NCBI GenBank assembly: GCA_016785225.1
Contig: JAFBJZ010000228.1
Span: 310,001 to 374,000 of the forward strand
DNA from: Psettodes erumei
Lineage: Eukaryota; Chordata; Actinopteri; Pleuronectiformes; Psettodidae
Direction of reading: 5' to 3'
DNA length: 64,000 bases
Shown here piece after piece: positions 24,152 to 37,238 of this stretch (position 1 is its first letter; the number at the start of each line of letters is the position of its first letter). A program made the translations under genes and the position numbers. The notes under the pieces were generated by a model. That model was not told the DNA's origin and searched no databases. It saw only the letters and a program-made list of their open reading frames with translations.

Positions 24152-27100
24152 TCAAAATGGCTCATAGCCTGTTACTTTGCTAATGAATCTAATTAGAAGG
24201 TGGTGAGAGAGTTAAGAGTCAAGAACACTTTTAAACATCAAAGCTTTGTTTTTAATCAAGAAATTGTGTGATCAAAGATTGGCAGCGCGTTGCTTTGTCT
24301 TGCGTCATTGCAAAGATAGAGAGGGCGCACCGCACCACGGCAAGAGATTTGGAGAAATCAGGTCGTATGAGCCTCACAGCACCGATGTACAGTGTACACT
24401 CTGTTCAAGGATCACAGGCAGCCTGGCAGGAGGTCACAGTTTGTTTTTAACAGCCAGCTGGACGGCAGCAATCAGAGAGCTGTCAGTTTTCCCTTTGAAA
24501 GATGGTAGTCTCATTTGTTTTTAGTCAGCTGAAACTGAAAGTATAGTCATAGTACATGCACATTGCAAATAGATCCAGTGGTAAAACATCGTACAGTGAA
24601 GCAAAGACTTAATCTTTCATCTTGCGCTTGGAACAGACAGAATAGTTTGGTCTGCTTCTCCAAGGCAAGATTCCTTCACATAATGTGAAATATGCACAGC
24701 CAAGGCTTTTTTTATCACCTTGCTATATATAGAGTTATTATCTAAACTTAAAATTTTTAAATGGTTCTGATTGGTGCAAAGCTTTTGAAGTCACACACAT
24801 TGTCACTTTTTTTTTTAAACAGAATACACTTTTGCGATGGGTGTACAAATTGTAATAAATGATCATTATGTTATCTGGGGCAGTTAGCATGACTGTCGAT
24901 TTTCCTAGGGAAGTATGAAGCACGTACCTGAGCTTAACCACTTCAAACGCAGAGTGAGAGTTGGGGCCTGTGGTGCTTTTCCAGTTCAGCAAAATTAACC
25001 TGGAAGCAAAAAGTGTTGCAAAAGCTGTAACCGTTTATGTAGCTACCGCTTTTGTCACAGAGACATTTTCCCAGACAAGTATTCTTTGGACTTTGGTAAA
25101 AATATTTTCGTCCTCTCTTCACCTCTGCCCCTTCTGTTACTCCTCTCTTGTCCCGCTGTCAGTCTATAGTCACTTTCACTCGCTATAAACTATCTTCTAT
25201 CAAATTAAACATCTTTTTCTGCCAGAATGAAAAAAAAAAAGTCCCAGAGGCCCCTTAAACATTTTAACGATGAGATAAATGCGTCCTCGCCCCAGTGTGC
25301 GTCAAAACAAGCACGTCCAATCTGTGGCTCTATAAATCCCATAAATGTCTAACCGATTCAGTTGAAGGTTACCTTGTTTTGTTGGTGCTCACAAACAGTC
25401 GAGCGTGCGCGCAGTGCTCCTGGCAATGTTAGAAATGTGACAACAAATGGCAAACAACCACGGTGTTATTTATAAGAATGCCTGCAGCCGGGAGACAGCA
25501 AGGGAGGGAAGTGAGAGTATGGAAGAGAGTGAAGCAGGAGGCTGAAAAGAGGGAACCGCAGACGGAGGAAGCTGTTGGGAGATGAGCGATTCAGGGATGT
25601 GGAGTGTGTGTTTCAGATAAGGGAGAGGAGAGGACACGGGAGACACTACGCTAAAAGTTTTAAACGGTGGGGGGGGTGCTACTGGAATACACCTTTTCAA
25701 AACACACTCTGAATTTGATAGGCAGGCAGGAAGGCAGACACGCATGCACGCAGACAGATCAACATACATGCTGAACGCTCTTCAGAGTGGTGGATGAGCC
25801 AACAGGCTGACGGGCTGAAGTGGATTGAAGCAAACAAGCAGACCAACAGGTAAAAACTTGAATGGAGGGGGGGGTAGATGGACAAGAAGATACACAGCCA
25901 CTCAAACTGATTGGCAGGCGCTTTAAGTACTTAGTCAGGGAGACAGGCATCTGGCTGTTGCATGTCTATCCTCTCCAGTCTTTTATTGTTGCTGCTGTAT
26001 GGCTGAGGCCTTGCTTTTTTTCCCCCTCAGTTCACACTTGACTCGTCCTTATAGCTAACTCCTTTGTACATTGCAGCACATAGTACGGGCTTGAAAACAT
26101 CAAATATGGCCACAATCCAGCAGGATTGTTAGTCACAGCTCAACAGTTCAAACCATTTTAAATATGAATACCCCCTGACTATAGGCACTACAGATGCAGC
26201 AGGTGTACTGGCCTCTGTCAGATCAAACAGTTGACGACTATGGTATTGGTCTCGTTATGTCTTTAAAGTAATAAACCTCCAATAATAACGTTTCTAAGCC
26301 TGAAAATTAGGAATCGTGGTATGAATGCATGCAGCTGCTTCTGCAGGCTGGCGTGACCTCAAACCAATACCAGAGGGCTGCGTGTGAAACCCTTGAAAAG
26401 GATGGTGAGCACTGTCGGCGCAGATTCAACCTCCTTCCCCTCCTCCCTTTTGAACAGGTTGTTCAAAGTGTTGTTCCGCAGGATGCTGGTTATCTTGCTT
26501 GCTCTCTTAAACAGCTGTAGAGACACTTTCCTTTGCTTTGACACCCAGATTGCCAAACCCAGCAGATCAAAGAAACCAGTTAAAATGGACTCGCTGTAAA
26601 ACCCCAAATTCGCACAGTTTCTTTAAACTGTAAATCCATTGCCGACAGTGCTGCACAGCATATCTGGTATGTTGCTCTGAAAGGTCAGCGACTGTCAAGT
26701 CCTGTGCTGGAGCTTGAAATTACCTTGATCCCTCGTCACTGAAATACAGCAGCGGTGCAGCCTGAACATGATCACAGGAAAAGAAAAATTATGATTCAAC
26801 ATTTATTCTTAAGCCCGCAAAGAGCAGAGCCTAAATATAGCCTTTATTTCCCCGATCCTGTAAGATGTGTCGCTTTGTCCCATTTGAGTGCACAGGCGAT
26901 CGTGTATCTGCAAGGACTCATGCTTTATTTTGTAGTAAAAGTGACCTCTTTATGAGCTACTTTTCACTTGAAGTCATTTAAAGTCTGTCCCCCCCAGCGT
27001 GGATGGATTCTGCATGTATGAGATGGTTAACTTGAAAGAAGGATGCGTATTGTCGCGCCACACTAATGAGAAAAGTGACATATTTTCCTTCAGCCAAAAA

Positions 27101-27516
27101 CAAATAAGACATAATTATTCAACTTAATGGACACAATGACAGAGAGATTTAACACAGTCGGTTAATGCATAATTTACAATTTTGTGTTTACTGCACACTC
27201 CAATGCAAATTTGAGGAGTTAAAATACATTTGGGTGGGGGGGGCAAACAAGTCAACTGATTGTTATGGGGAACAGGGGGTTCAGTTTTTTTAACCTGTAG
27301 GCATATTAGTTAATCATTCTTAAGTGGATCTTTATATTTCATCTGCAGATGTGGTTGCAACTGTCAAGAGTCGAAAAAGAAATAGTGACAAAAGATAATG
27401 CATGAGGGGGTGTTGATGGGGTGGCTTCAAGAGACAGAGAGGGTAATCACAATACAGTTGCTTTTGATTAATGATAATAACAAGCAGAATCATTAGTATA
27501 TCCTGATGTATTTCCG

Positions 27517-27554
<38 letters not shown>

Positions 27555-29205
27555 AACAAGTTAACATTAGTGTCACACTCATACTATAACAGACTGACAC
27601 ACATCAGCACAAAAAAACAATCTTTTTAATTCACAGCAGCTGTTTTTTTTTTTTGGGGGGGGTTATCTAATCTATCACAATCTTCAGAAGTGCTGATGAA
27701 AGAACAACATAACAGGATATATATACTATAAAGATAACTTCCACTGTGCATTTTTGATTCGCAGTACCAACAAAAACAACAGTTGTTTACCTTAAGGCTT
27801 AGTTAAAATACTTCTGAGGTTTTCCTGCATTTTAAAGGGAAAAATAAAAGACGGGACTGGTGATGGGACATGGGCTGTTGTGTTGCAGTGCAAATGCAAA
27901 TGCTAGTTTCCTTGAATCATGATAATTTATTTTTTCCTGCATCTACCAAGTGTCTTCTTTTGTTACCACAACCACAGCATTGTTTTTTCTTATCATTAAT
28001 CTAACAACTATTTTAAACAAAACTCTGTTGTGCTTTCCTATAGATCAGAAAACTCATGGGTCATTTTTGGAAGGTGACCTGTTTTGGTGGACTGACTAAT
28101 TGAAAATGATAAAAGCCCCCTAACCCACAGATTTGATTTTGATTATACCATAATGACTGCAACATTGCAGCCTTGTTCGGTGCACAGCACTACACTGCAT
28201 AGTGATGGCATCATGGGGAAACATGAAACTGTTGGACTTCATCTGAAGTTATTGCTGCTGCCTGAAGCTACGGAAGTGAGCAAAAAAAATACAGTCACAT
28301 TACCTTTTGGACTAGACGCCTGTACGCACACCTGCATGCACGCGCACAGCTCAAGTAAGGCTCATCTATATTCATTTGGATAAAGGTGTCAACTTCGATA
28401 CCCGGGGTGCATTATTTTATCCAATGCGATAACTTCAAATAAAAGTCACTCCCTGCTCTGTCTCGCATATGTTTTACACACTGGTACTACTTCAACATTG
28501 TTCCTTCTCAAGTTCAGACTAAAAGATACCAAGCCATTTGACTGTCAGTTGACAATTATGACAAGGCAGTGAAGCAGAAGGTGAGAAGGATGTGTGTGGG
28601 GGGGGTGCTGTGACAGTTGCTGACAGAACACAGACAAGAGGGAATCTTGAGGGAGTGATTGACGGAAAGGAGGAGTGACAAAAATGGAGAAGTTGTGCGC
28701 TTGAACCAATATGGCAGAGGGAGAGAGAGGTGTGGGTTGGAGAGCGAAGGGAGCGTGCCAGAGGGTACGGAAAATGACTTTGCATTATTCAGACAGTGTT
28801 GAGCAGAAATAAGAAGCAGATTGGTTACATGAAACACGTCAGTCGCACGCTGTGCCACGGTATCACTACCACGATGATTTAACCATAGCCAACTGCTGGA
28901 ATGTTCAATAGGAACAAATGGACAGAACTTAATTTTATCAAGGCTGACGGTGTGAAATCGCAACAGCTGCCTCATCAGAATCCTGTTTGGGTTTCAACCA
29001 GCCCGTCTCCACAAGCTCTTAAAATTTAGGAGGGATGTGTGTGAGCTGAAAACTGAAGCCAGCCACAGCAGGACAAGAAGTGACGCACAGAAGTCCAGCC
29101 GGCCTGTAAAGATGATTACTCCAGGCTGTTAAGACCCAACAGTCTCACTCAACAGTCCTCTAATGAAAATCCTACAGTCAATTAGCAGCCCTTTGGAAAG
29201 GGATT

Positions 29206-29241
29206 TGTGTGTGTGTGTGTGTGTGTGTGGGGGGGGGGGGG
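29206..29241. repeat. (GT)n followed by G-run
   Basis: GT dinucleotide tract running into about 13 consecutive G. Confidence 0.95.
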
Positions 29242-32200
29242 TAGCAGGAAGACGTAATGAAAAATGTGCCGACAGTAGGAAAGAACAGCACGTGGTGATT
29301 TGAGGTCAGTGTTCATGTCGTGACGAGTACTACTAGCTCAGGCTGCTGGCACTTGAAAGCTCCACACTAGCAGTTGGAAGGAGAGAGGAAACATCTTTTG
29401 ATGATATGTATATGTCGTTGTACATTTTGACGTTTCCAAAGGCAGCGCGACTTGATGTAGCGTGCAAGGTGAATGACATTAGGCTGTATATGCTCAGCTT
29501 AGATATTAATAAAAATAAAGGCCGCCAATGTTGACTAATAAGATTTGACTTTGCCGTGCTGTCTTCCAGGCACAGCCTCCCACGCTGAGTACAGTATGTC
29601 ACGCCGTACATCAAACATGGCTGTCGTGTGGAGAGAACGCGCCTTCACGAGGAGGCAGAGCCCAATAAAACCAAAGCGCGGCTGGGCACGGAGGAAGGAT
29701 ATTGTAGTTTGGCACAGACGAGGAGACGCAGAAAAAAAGGGATTAAAGGGAGTGACAGAACCAGAATTGAAGTAGCGAGGAAGAGACAAATGAAGGAGAG
29801 CAGTGTGAGGAGGGACAGAGAGAATAACGACACAAAGATGATGTATCATAGAGAAAGCAGCTCAGCGAAACGGGCTAAAAAGGGGAAGGGAACATAATGA
29901 GTGAGACAATTGAATGACAGCGGCTATAAGACAAGGACCCACAGAGATGTTTCTGTATCATTGCCAACATCTATCACAATCCTCATTATCCTGTCGTTCC
30001 TGTCGTAGCGCTGCAACCCTGTGAACGCTGTCATAACTCTGTTAAGGTTTAGGTCCTTTTAGCCTGCCTTCAGTCTGAGTATGTGCTTCTGGTGAGGGTG
30101 TGTTTGTGCGCCACTCGCGGGTAGAAAAAAATCACCGGCCACTAACTTTCATTACTTATAGGGTCGACGTTTTGGGATCGACATTGAAATTAGTGAGTCA
30201 GCCTCTGGGTGACAAAAGTGAGGCAATGTGGTGTCCACACGAGTACTGTACTATAAGCTTGTGTGTATGCGTGTGTGTTTCCGTTATCAGCATCAGCCCA
30301 GCTTGCTGTAGTTAGGACAGCATTGATTAGAAAGAGAGGGTGGGTGAGCTGTAGGTGTGCGTTTATCTGTACTAAGATGTCCAGTGTCTTGTGTGGATGT
30401 ATAGCTTTAAGTGGGTTTTTACCCACCTAGAAGTAAGTGTGTCCGTCGGTGTGACTGTATTGCATGTGTGCACACGGTCCAGTGCGTCGGCCTCTGTGTG
30501 CGGGTGGAGACATCCTCTCCACTGTGCTCCCTCGCCCCTGTCAAGAAGCCATTGTGGAGAGGGAGGGATGGACGATTTGGATAACAATTGTGGCAAAGGT
30601 GGCTGAAGGGACGCTGGCTGCAAGCAGCAGCCTGAGAGAAAGAGGCCGAGGAGGGAGGAGAGGTGGATGCAGGAGCAGGAATGTAGATGAGTGTGAATGG
30701 TGGTGAGTGTAAGTGGGAAATTGAGACTTTTGGTAGAGAGGAGGCAGCAAAATTGGAGAGAAAGGGGAGGAAAGAGCTGTTAGAGAGGGAGGAAGGGCGA
30801 GATATAACAGCCTGTGCGGGCCAATGAATGATTTCATGTTTTCGCATGAAGTTATCACACCGCTACAAAACAAGTCCAGATTTATCGATGGACCAGATTT
30901 GGGCTGCGGCCGCTGCTGAATTGTTGTGTCTCATTTCCTGTTCTGTCTACACGATGCGAACGCCTGACAAAAAACCCCGCCATTCACTATTTCACGGCAC
31001 TTCTTCTCATTGTCCTGACCTACTGTCTGCCTCTGTGATGATTGCAAAAGAAAAGCAGCACACATCTCAGGAGCCTGCTGCAGGCCGAGGGGCTAAAAGT
31101 ACTAACTGTGAAAGTGCACGGAGGACCCGTTCTCTCCCATTCCCTCTCAACTCATTTTGCAACATGTCTTAGAAAGGGGAAGATGAACGGGAGCTTGGAC
31201 ACGATGTGCCTGAAATATTCCTTTTTCGCAAAAGACATTTTGATATGTCATCATAGGAAAAGCACGCGTGTAAGTAACCTAAGTCACCCTCTTATGACAA
31301 GTAAAATGCTTGATGTGGAAAAGGCCTATATATATATGAAGAGGATTTACTTCACTTTAAAGTCTTTAAACTGCACCACCCAGCACTATATATATATATA
31401 TATATACACATACATACATTCATTCAGTTTACTTAAGATTTTAGGGTAGAGCATGTGGAGCACACACACACACACACACACTCTCCCTCTCGCCCCCTAA
31501 CAGTCCCATTCATCACCTTGTGATTACTTGATAGCTTAGCCAGTTGGTGGCCCATGTTATAATGTTTAGCCAGCTGTGACAGTTGGCCTAATGACTGGAC
31601 TGGGTTTATTTAATGGAGCGAAATCTGCCGGAAATTTGAACGGTCGCCAGATTTTAAGAAAATCTGTCAGGGCCGTTAGCAGGGAAAACTGCCCACCCCT
31701 CGCAATGAGGGGCAGGTGAACAAAAGGACCGTGCCTTGGGTCTTTTTGAAAGCCGCTAATGTGCCCCCGGTGCCACGAGGTGGCTTCACCCCCACATTTA
31801 TATTTTCTGCCCTCCCCATTCAAGTTTTATGTTCCCTACGTACAAAAATGGCAAAAATAATAAATAAATATCAGCCAAGATACAAGTGCGATAAACACGA
31901 CAGTAATGAAACACCTTCTTTGAAGTTTACCCTCATAAAATATTTGAAGCTTGTTATCTGATCCAGTCCGGTCAAAGAGATTCACTTATTAGATTTGAAC
32001 CTCACGGCGCACTGTACACAGTGTGGTTCGAGAAACAACAAAAAAAAGTTAACACTTAGTTCAACTTTCACCGGCGCGTCGCGCGGCTCGTTTGCTGGAA
32101 CAAAAAATCGCTTCAGGAATAAGGATGAATAGCAGAACGTGCCTTTGTTAGAGACCTGAGCTGAGGCCAGCAGCAGCGAACCCTAATCTGCTGGAGCTCC

Positions 32201-33295
32201 ACCAACCGCAGGAGATGCCCCCCCCAGTGTGTTCGTTGATGCTGCAGTATTTTACTGATACTGTATGAACTTATACCTTAATTAACAACATACGTACATA
32301 CATTACGTTAATAGGTAATGTAATTTTACAATTACATTGTCTACGAAAACACATTTGCTGTTGCAAATTAGTTGCATGAAAATGTGACTTCTCGAAGAAG
32401 AGCTTGTGTCTGATCATCTGTTCCGAAGGCACAAATTAAATGTGAAAGTAATAATAAAGAAAAGCGATGTCTGCAGCGACCGCCCGTGTGACTTCACAGT
32501 TGATTAAACTCAATATCTTATGATTGTTAAACTTGCTTTCTCAACTCTGTTGTTTTTTTTGCATTTACACAACTCATAAAATCACAATGAACCTAAATTC
32601 ACATAACGCATTTTTAAGGCAGCAGGGAAACTTAGTTTCTAAGTTGAACGAACTTAAAGTGATTTACGCTGGAGCCCCAGTTATTACCAGCCCTTTCGAA
32701 GGCCAAACCCTCTATGGGTGGCGTTATTTCCTAACTTTCCTCCAGAAGCTGGACTGAAGCAGTTCACTTCATGTCGGTGTGTTTTCACCGCCTTTTGTCC
32801 AACTCACACTATCAGCATGTGGTAGTTGTGAGCACACACTGCGCTGACGGCAGCGCTTTGATGATGTATGTTGTCAGAAATGTAAATGTGGGAGACAACA
32901 AACGCAACTGCCGTTCCAAAGATAAATGAATTTGTTCCTTACCGGGCCTTTAAAAGGTTGTTTTGCAGCAGCCCGCTCGTTTTATCTTTGAACGCAGTTT
33001 GCAAGTCCCAACTTTTCAGGCTCCTATCTGCGACTTCAATACCCTCCAAAAAGCTCTCAAAGTGCGAACGCTGCTTACATATATTTTATCATTTGGGGTA
33101 AAGTCAAGGCAGCAAAAGCTGCCAGCATGAAGGAGTAAAAAAGAAAATAATTAGGCCGTGATTGACAGATTTAACTCACAGTTGTATTTACCTTGCCAAA
33201 TTGCAGTCACTCCTCCAGAGAAGGTGGGCCCCCATCCTGCATATACATATTTAAATTTCTTAGCGGTTGATATTGATTGACTGATCCATTCCCAG

Positions 33296-33405
33296 GTTTC
33301 CGCCAGTGAGCGAGGAAGCTGCTGTTGGAACCCTGGTGGGAGTCATCACGGCAGCGGCTGTCAATCAAACTATCGTGTACTCCATCATCGAAGGCAACGA
33401 GGGAG
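33296..33405 (+). CDS. pcdh15: pcdh15 exon: EC10 first half
   Basis: This 110-nt exon takes one base to complete the split Arg codon and leaves in phase 1. It encodes FPPVSEEAAVGTLVGVITAA then VNQTIVYSIIEGNEGG. The mammalian counterpart has PPPVSELAARGTVVGVISAA (from memory). NQT is a potential N-glycosylation site. Acceptor CATTCCCAG, donor GAG|GTGAGT. Confidence 0.95.
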
Positions 33406-33896
33406 GTGAGTATACTCAGAGCTGTTTATGCACCGAGTTACACAGAGTCAGTTGTGGGCTCGGCTGGCTCTCGCTGCGTGGTTATGACTGCTGATAGAGC
33501 AGCTGGGTTAAGTCGTGAACAGCGGTTACTTCCTCATCAGCGGTTATTAGCTCATGGAGCATTTCTTGGTTTGTGCTGGTAGAAATGGCAGCTAGCAGGG
33601 CTTGTACTCGCCATCTTCCTCTGTTTTTATTTGATTCTATTTGACTTAAAGTTCAAATCGCTTCAAACTCAGTGTGCCAACAGCTCTCGGCACACTTTCT
33701 TCCATTTCACTGTGAAAAACTATACACATAAACCATAAAACTGTCCACTTACTATCCAACCGCTGCATACAAGAAAGCACAAAAAACTCCTCCATCACTC
33801 TGTGACCCTAATGACCTTGCGTTCTTATCTTTTGCTCTCTGTCTCTTTTATCCTCACCTTCCTTTTCTTCTTCTCCCCGTCTCTCGCTCTCTCCAG
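33406..33896 (+). other. pcdh15: intron, 491 bp
   Basis: Ends in a long pyrimidine tract before CTCTCCAG. Nothing else seen. Confidence 0.8.
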
Positions 33897-34037
33897 GGAC
33901 GTTCACGTTGAACGAAACAACAGGAGAGATTTCCACGGCCAAGCCTCTGGACTACGAGGCCAACTCCAGCTACGTTCTGAGGGTGGAGGCGGACTCCATG
34001 GGAGTGGTGTCCTCAAACCTGCGGGCTCCCTCGAAGA
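33897..34037 (+). CDS. pcdh15: pcdh15 exon: EC10 second half
   Basis: This 141-nt exon runs phase 1 to 1. It encodes FTLNETTGEISTAKPLDYEA and YVLRVEADSMGVV, followed by NLRAPSK. These match the mammalian PLDYETRTSYVLRVQADS and NLRVPSK pattern (from memory). LDYE stands in for the usual LDRE. Donor AGA|GTGAGT is strong. The last base A is completed by CG of the next exon to give Thr. Confidence 0.95.
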
Positions 34038-37000
34038 GTGAGTGCCTGGCTGGTGTGCGCACGAACTCTCCTCCTGTGGGGTCACAAGACCTACAGATTG
34101 CATCACCGCGGATATCACAGAGATATTTTCTCCTCTTTAATTACACACACACTTAAAGATTAGAAAAACAACAGTGCATTACCCGCAACGTGACGTTAAG
34201 ATAATATTGCCTCAGGCTTTAGCTTTCTCTGCACACTCTGTCACTCACACACTCTCTCTGGAGCTGTATCAACTTTGTACAAGTTCTCTCCGACTTCTTC
34301 TTGTCTGTAGTTAGGTGTCTTAGAGGAAGCTTCACGTTGGGCCCTGGCTGTTGTTGTTACCTTTCAAACCTCCCTTTCTCTCTCTCGGCTGTCTATCAAA
34401 CCTTTAGGCTGCCGCAGCTTGTTGTCTTGGTCATCACCTGCAAAACATCAAATATGTCCGCAATGATCAAAGTGGCAAAAGAAAACTGTCTCAAAAGTAC
34501 TCGGAAAGAAGTTACATAGAAAGTTATGTTGAAACCTGACCCCTATGAGCCAGTTTTAAATACTGTATGCTAAGTCTGGTTGTTAATTCATGTGTCCCCA
34601 ACCAAGAGGTCAGGCCCCACTTTACAAAACAGTTACAAGATAAAACACCTTTTTGTTTAAATTGAAATGTTTGTCAAGTCTGCCATGAGTTAATCAAATG
34701 AAACTGTCTCAGACTTTTATAGGTAAAATGTCTGTAGCCCTGAAGGCAGTGTTAGCCTTGAGGTTAAGGAGGTGAGCTTTCAACCTGTGAGGTTGAGGTT
34801 CAAATCCCTGTCATCACTCTCCTAACCCCTAAATGCTCCTCAGGTTCCACCTCTCCTAGAATCAAGGGTCAGTTAAATGCTGGCAAAGAATTTTCAAGTT
34901 TTCAATCAAAAAACAAATATATTTTTAGTGGAACCAGTAATATCTCTTAGACGTCTGAATTTTGACAAGAGGAAATTAGCCAAAAACTATTGGAGCCAGT
35001 AAATAAGTCTTTAAAAAAGGAGCTTAATTTTTTTAATTTACTAATAATAATATTGCTGTTTTTTAAACTTTCATCATAACTATAACTGTAGCTTTCAGAG
35101 AAATTTAGTGATGTAAAAATATTTACCATGAAAAGTTAGTGAAATAGAAGTGGCATGAAAGAGAAATACTCAAACCAAGTCCAAGAACCTCAGAATTAAC
35201 ATACAGCGCTTGAATGGATGCACTTTCCACCACTGTTCTGTTTTTGTTCATTCATACATAGTGATCTGAGAAAGAGGAGTCTGTGTTATATTAAGCTGAA
35301 CCTGCTATAATCCCAGCAAAGTCTCAGTTATGTTTCTTTTTATAGTTTTTTTCTTTCTTCATATAAATCCCCTCTTCATTAACTTTAATTTCTCTCTTCA
35401 TTTCAGTCAGTCCAAAAAAGAATTTCTCTTCAGCTGCACGTGGGAGGACTGGCCAGAGCAAGTTTTCACAGTTTTAATTGAAATTATATCTGAAGAGAAA
35501 ATGGCTCTAATTGGTCTCAAACTCTTTTCCCTCGCTCTCTCTTTCTTCCTGCTTCCTCTCTTTTTCTCGCTGTCTGTCGCTGCTGGTCTTTCGCTCTTTT
35601 CTCTTTCGTCCTTTGAAAACATATCTGCATTCTTCCTAATTGACGCTCAGCTCCCCGGGTTTCTCCTTTCTTCTTTTAATTATAGTGTTTTACCACATGC
35701 TGTTCTCATTTCATCCAGCCATTTGAATTTAAGCATTCTGTGGGGATTAAAACTGCAAATCACTTTAGTCATTAGCAAATCTGCTTCTGCTTCTTTTAGG
35801 TACGCATTTTAATCAGGAAGGAAATCAATAGGATTCTAACAATGCGTTAATCCACTTTTCTAACTCATGTGAAGGTTGGAATCGTAAACAGACATTTTAG
35901 TGTGGTGTCTGCAGGATGGTTATTGTAGATAAGAAGATTAACGTTTGCATGCGCTCATTCCTTTTTTTCCCATTTGTCTCTCTTGGAGTAAACCTCGAGT
36001 AGTTCTTTGTTTTTTTTTACCAGACACATGATCCTTTTACAGACTTTGGTTGCCATGTTGCGTTACAGTGTTATGTGGGCGTGAGTCAGAACCCTGGAAT
36101 AACTGCAACTCATTCAAAGTTGACTTATTGGTGCAATGCATTATCTTATACTTAATAAGAACTGTGGTTTAATTGCACTAGTAATAGATTTGTTCCTGTT
36201 CATCTTGTTTGTAATTTAAAATGCCAGTATAACTGATGCAAAGCTTGACTTTGAATCTCATAACCTCAGAATCTTGCTAACCATGAGCATTGATGGGTTT
36301 TTTTACGCATATGCCTGAAAGTTTGATTGAATGGCAGCACAGTCAGTCATTACCTTTCATACTTTTATCAGCTTCATGCTCTGGAGTCTGAACGAACACA
36401 ATATTTTCTGCCACAGATAAAACAGCTGTGGTTATTTCACGTGGAAAAAAAAATAACCTGTCGTTTGCAATTCTGTAATTTGAATCCAAATCTTGTGACA
36501 GATGTGGGGGCTGTTTGTTACCAAAGCTTTTCAAATTAAATCTACAAAGTTGCTTATTTAGTTAGTTTACTACACTTTCTCTATGTTGGAGAGGAATGTT
36601 GGAAATGAGGATTTGAAACCAGGTCTTCAGGGGCTTTAAGTCGGAAAGTTTCCTTGCTCATCACCTCATGGAAATGGGGTGCAACTTTGGCTACAGATAA
36701 TTTTTCATCAGCAGAGGCTCTTCAATCACTGTCAGACCAGTTTCATGCGTGCCAGCCCGTCCAGCCACTGGACAGGGAAACCAGCTTCGGCACCAATTTA
36801 AACCTGTTGTAGAGGCATGTGATGTTGTCACTTACATGTTTAACACCTTCAATCATTGCAGATGCTATGGTTTACCTTACTTTATATGCAACTGACTGTA
36901 TTTAATTACTTTCATGCATTTTATGGTGTGGTCTTTTTTCTGTGCTATGTTTATTTTTTTAACACACCTTTTGTTTCTCTTAAGCAGCTGTTTATCAAGC

Positions 37001-37110
37001 AACTCCTTAACCTGCTAATACTGGATGTGCTTCCCAGAAGTTTCTTTCTGCTTCTTGCAAAGTGGAAAGGATGTCGGCGTGTATTAATTGTGGGTTTGTC
37101 TCTGTCCTAG
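34038..37110 (+). other. pcdh15: intron, 3.1 kb, with SINE-like insertion
   Basis: It contains a probable tRNA-derived SINE at about 34735-34890. A 160-codon open frame at 35330-35812 is pyrimidine-rich and hydrophobic by composition and is not called a gene. Confidence 0.65.
34735..34890 (+). mobile_element. probable tRNA-derived SINE
   Basis: A pol III A-box-like sequence (TAGCCTTGAGG at 34753) and a B box (GGTTCAAATCC at 34797-34807) sit at tRNA-like spacing. The downstream part, TAAATGCTCCTCAGG and then GTTAAATGC, resembles the body of a widespread teleost SINE as I recall it. Mismatches suggest an old copy. Confidence 0.6.
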
Positions 37111-37238
37111 CGAACATAGCCAAGGTGGTGATTGACATCCAGGATGAGAATGACCACCCGCCGGTTTTCAGCAGATCTCTGTACATTGGAGGAGTTGCAG
37201 AAGATGCCAAAACCTTCACCTCGGTCTTGCAAGTGCAG
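37111..37238 (+). CDS. pcdh15: pcdh15 exon: EC10-EC11 linker and start of EC11
   Basis: This 128-nt exon enters in phase 1 and leaves in phase 0. It encodes NIAKVVIDIQDENDHPPVFS, a canonical D-E-N-D-x-P calcium linker, then LYIGGVAEDAKTF and VLQVQ. The mammalian FYIGGVSEDARMF lines up (from memory). Acceptor CTCTGTCCTAG, donor CAG|GTACAA. Confidence 0.95.

Noticed and set aside
34753..34807. Possible functional tRNA gene
   Set aside because: A and B boxes are present but there is no complete cloverleaf or terminator; better explained as a SINE.
35330..35812. 160-codon open frame in the EC10-EC11 intron
   Set aside because: Hydrophobic because the DNA is pyrimidine-rich; no domain, no compatible splice phase and no cadherin content.
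36608..36665. Reverse B-box-like sequence (GGATTTGAAACC)
   Set aside because: Single weak motif without a matching A box.
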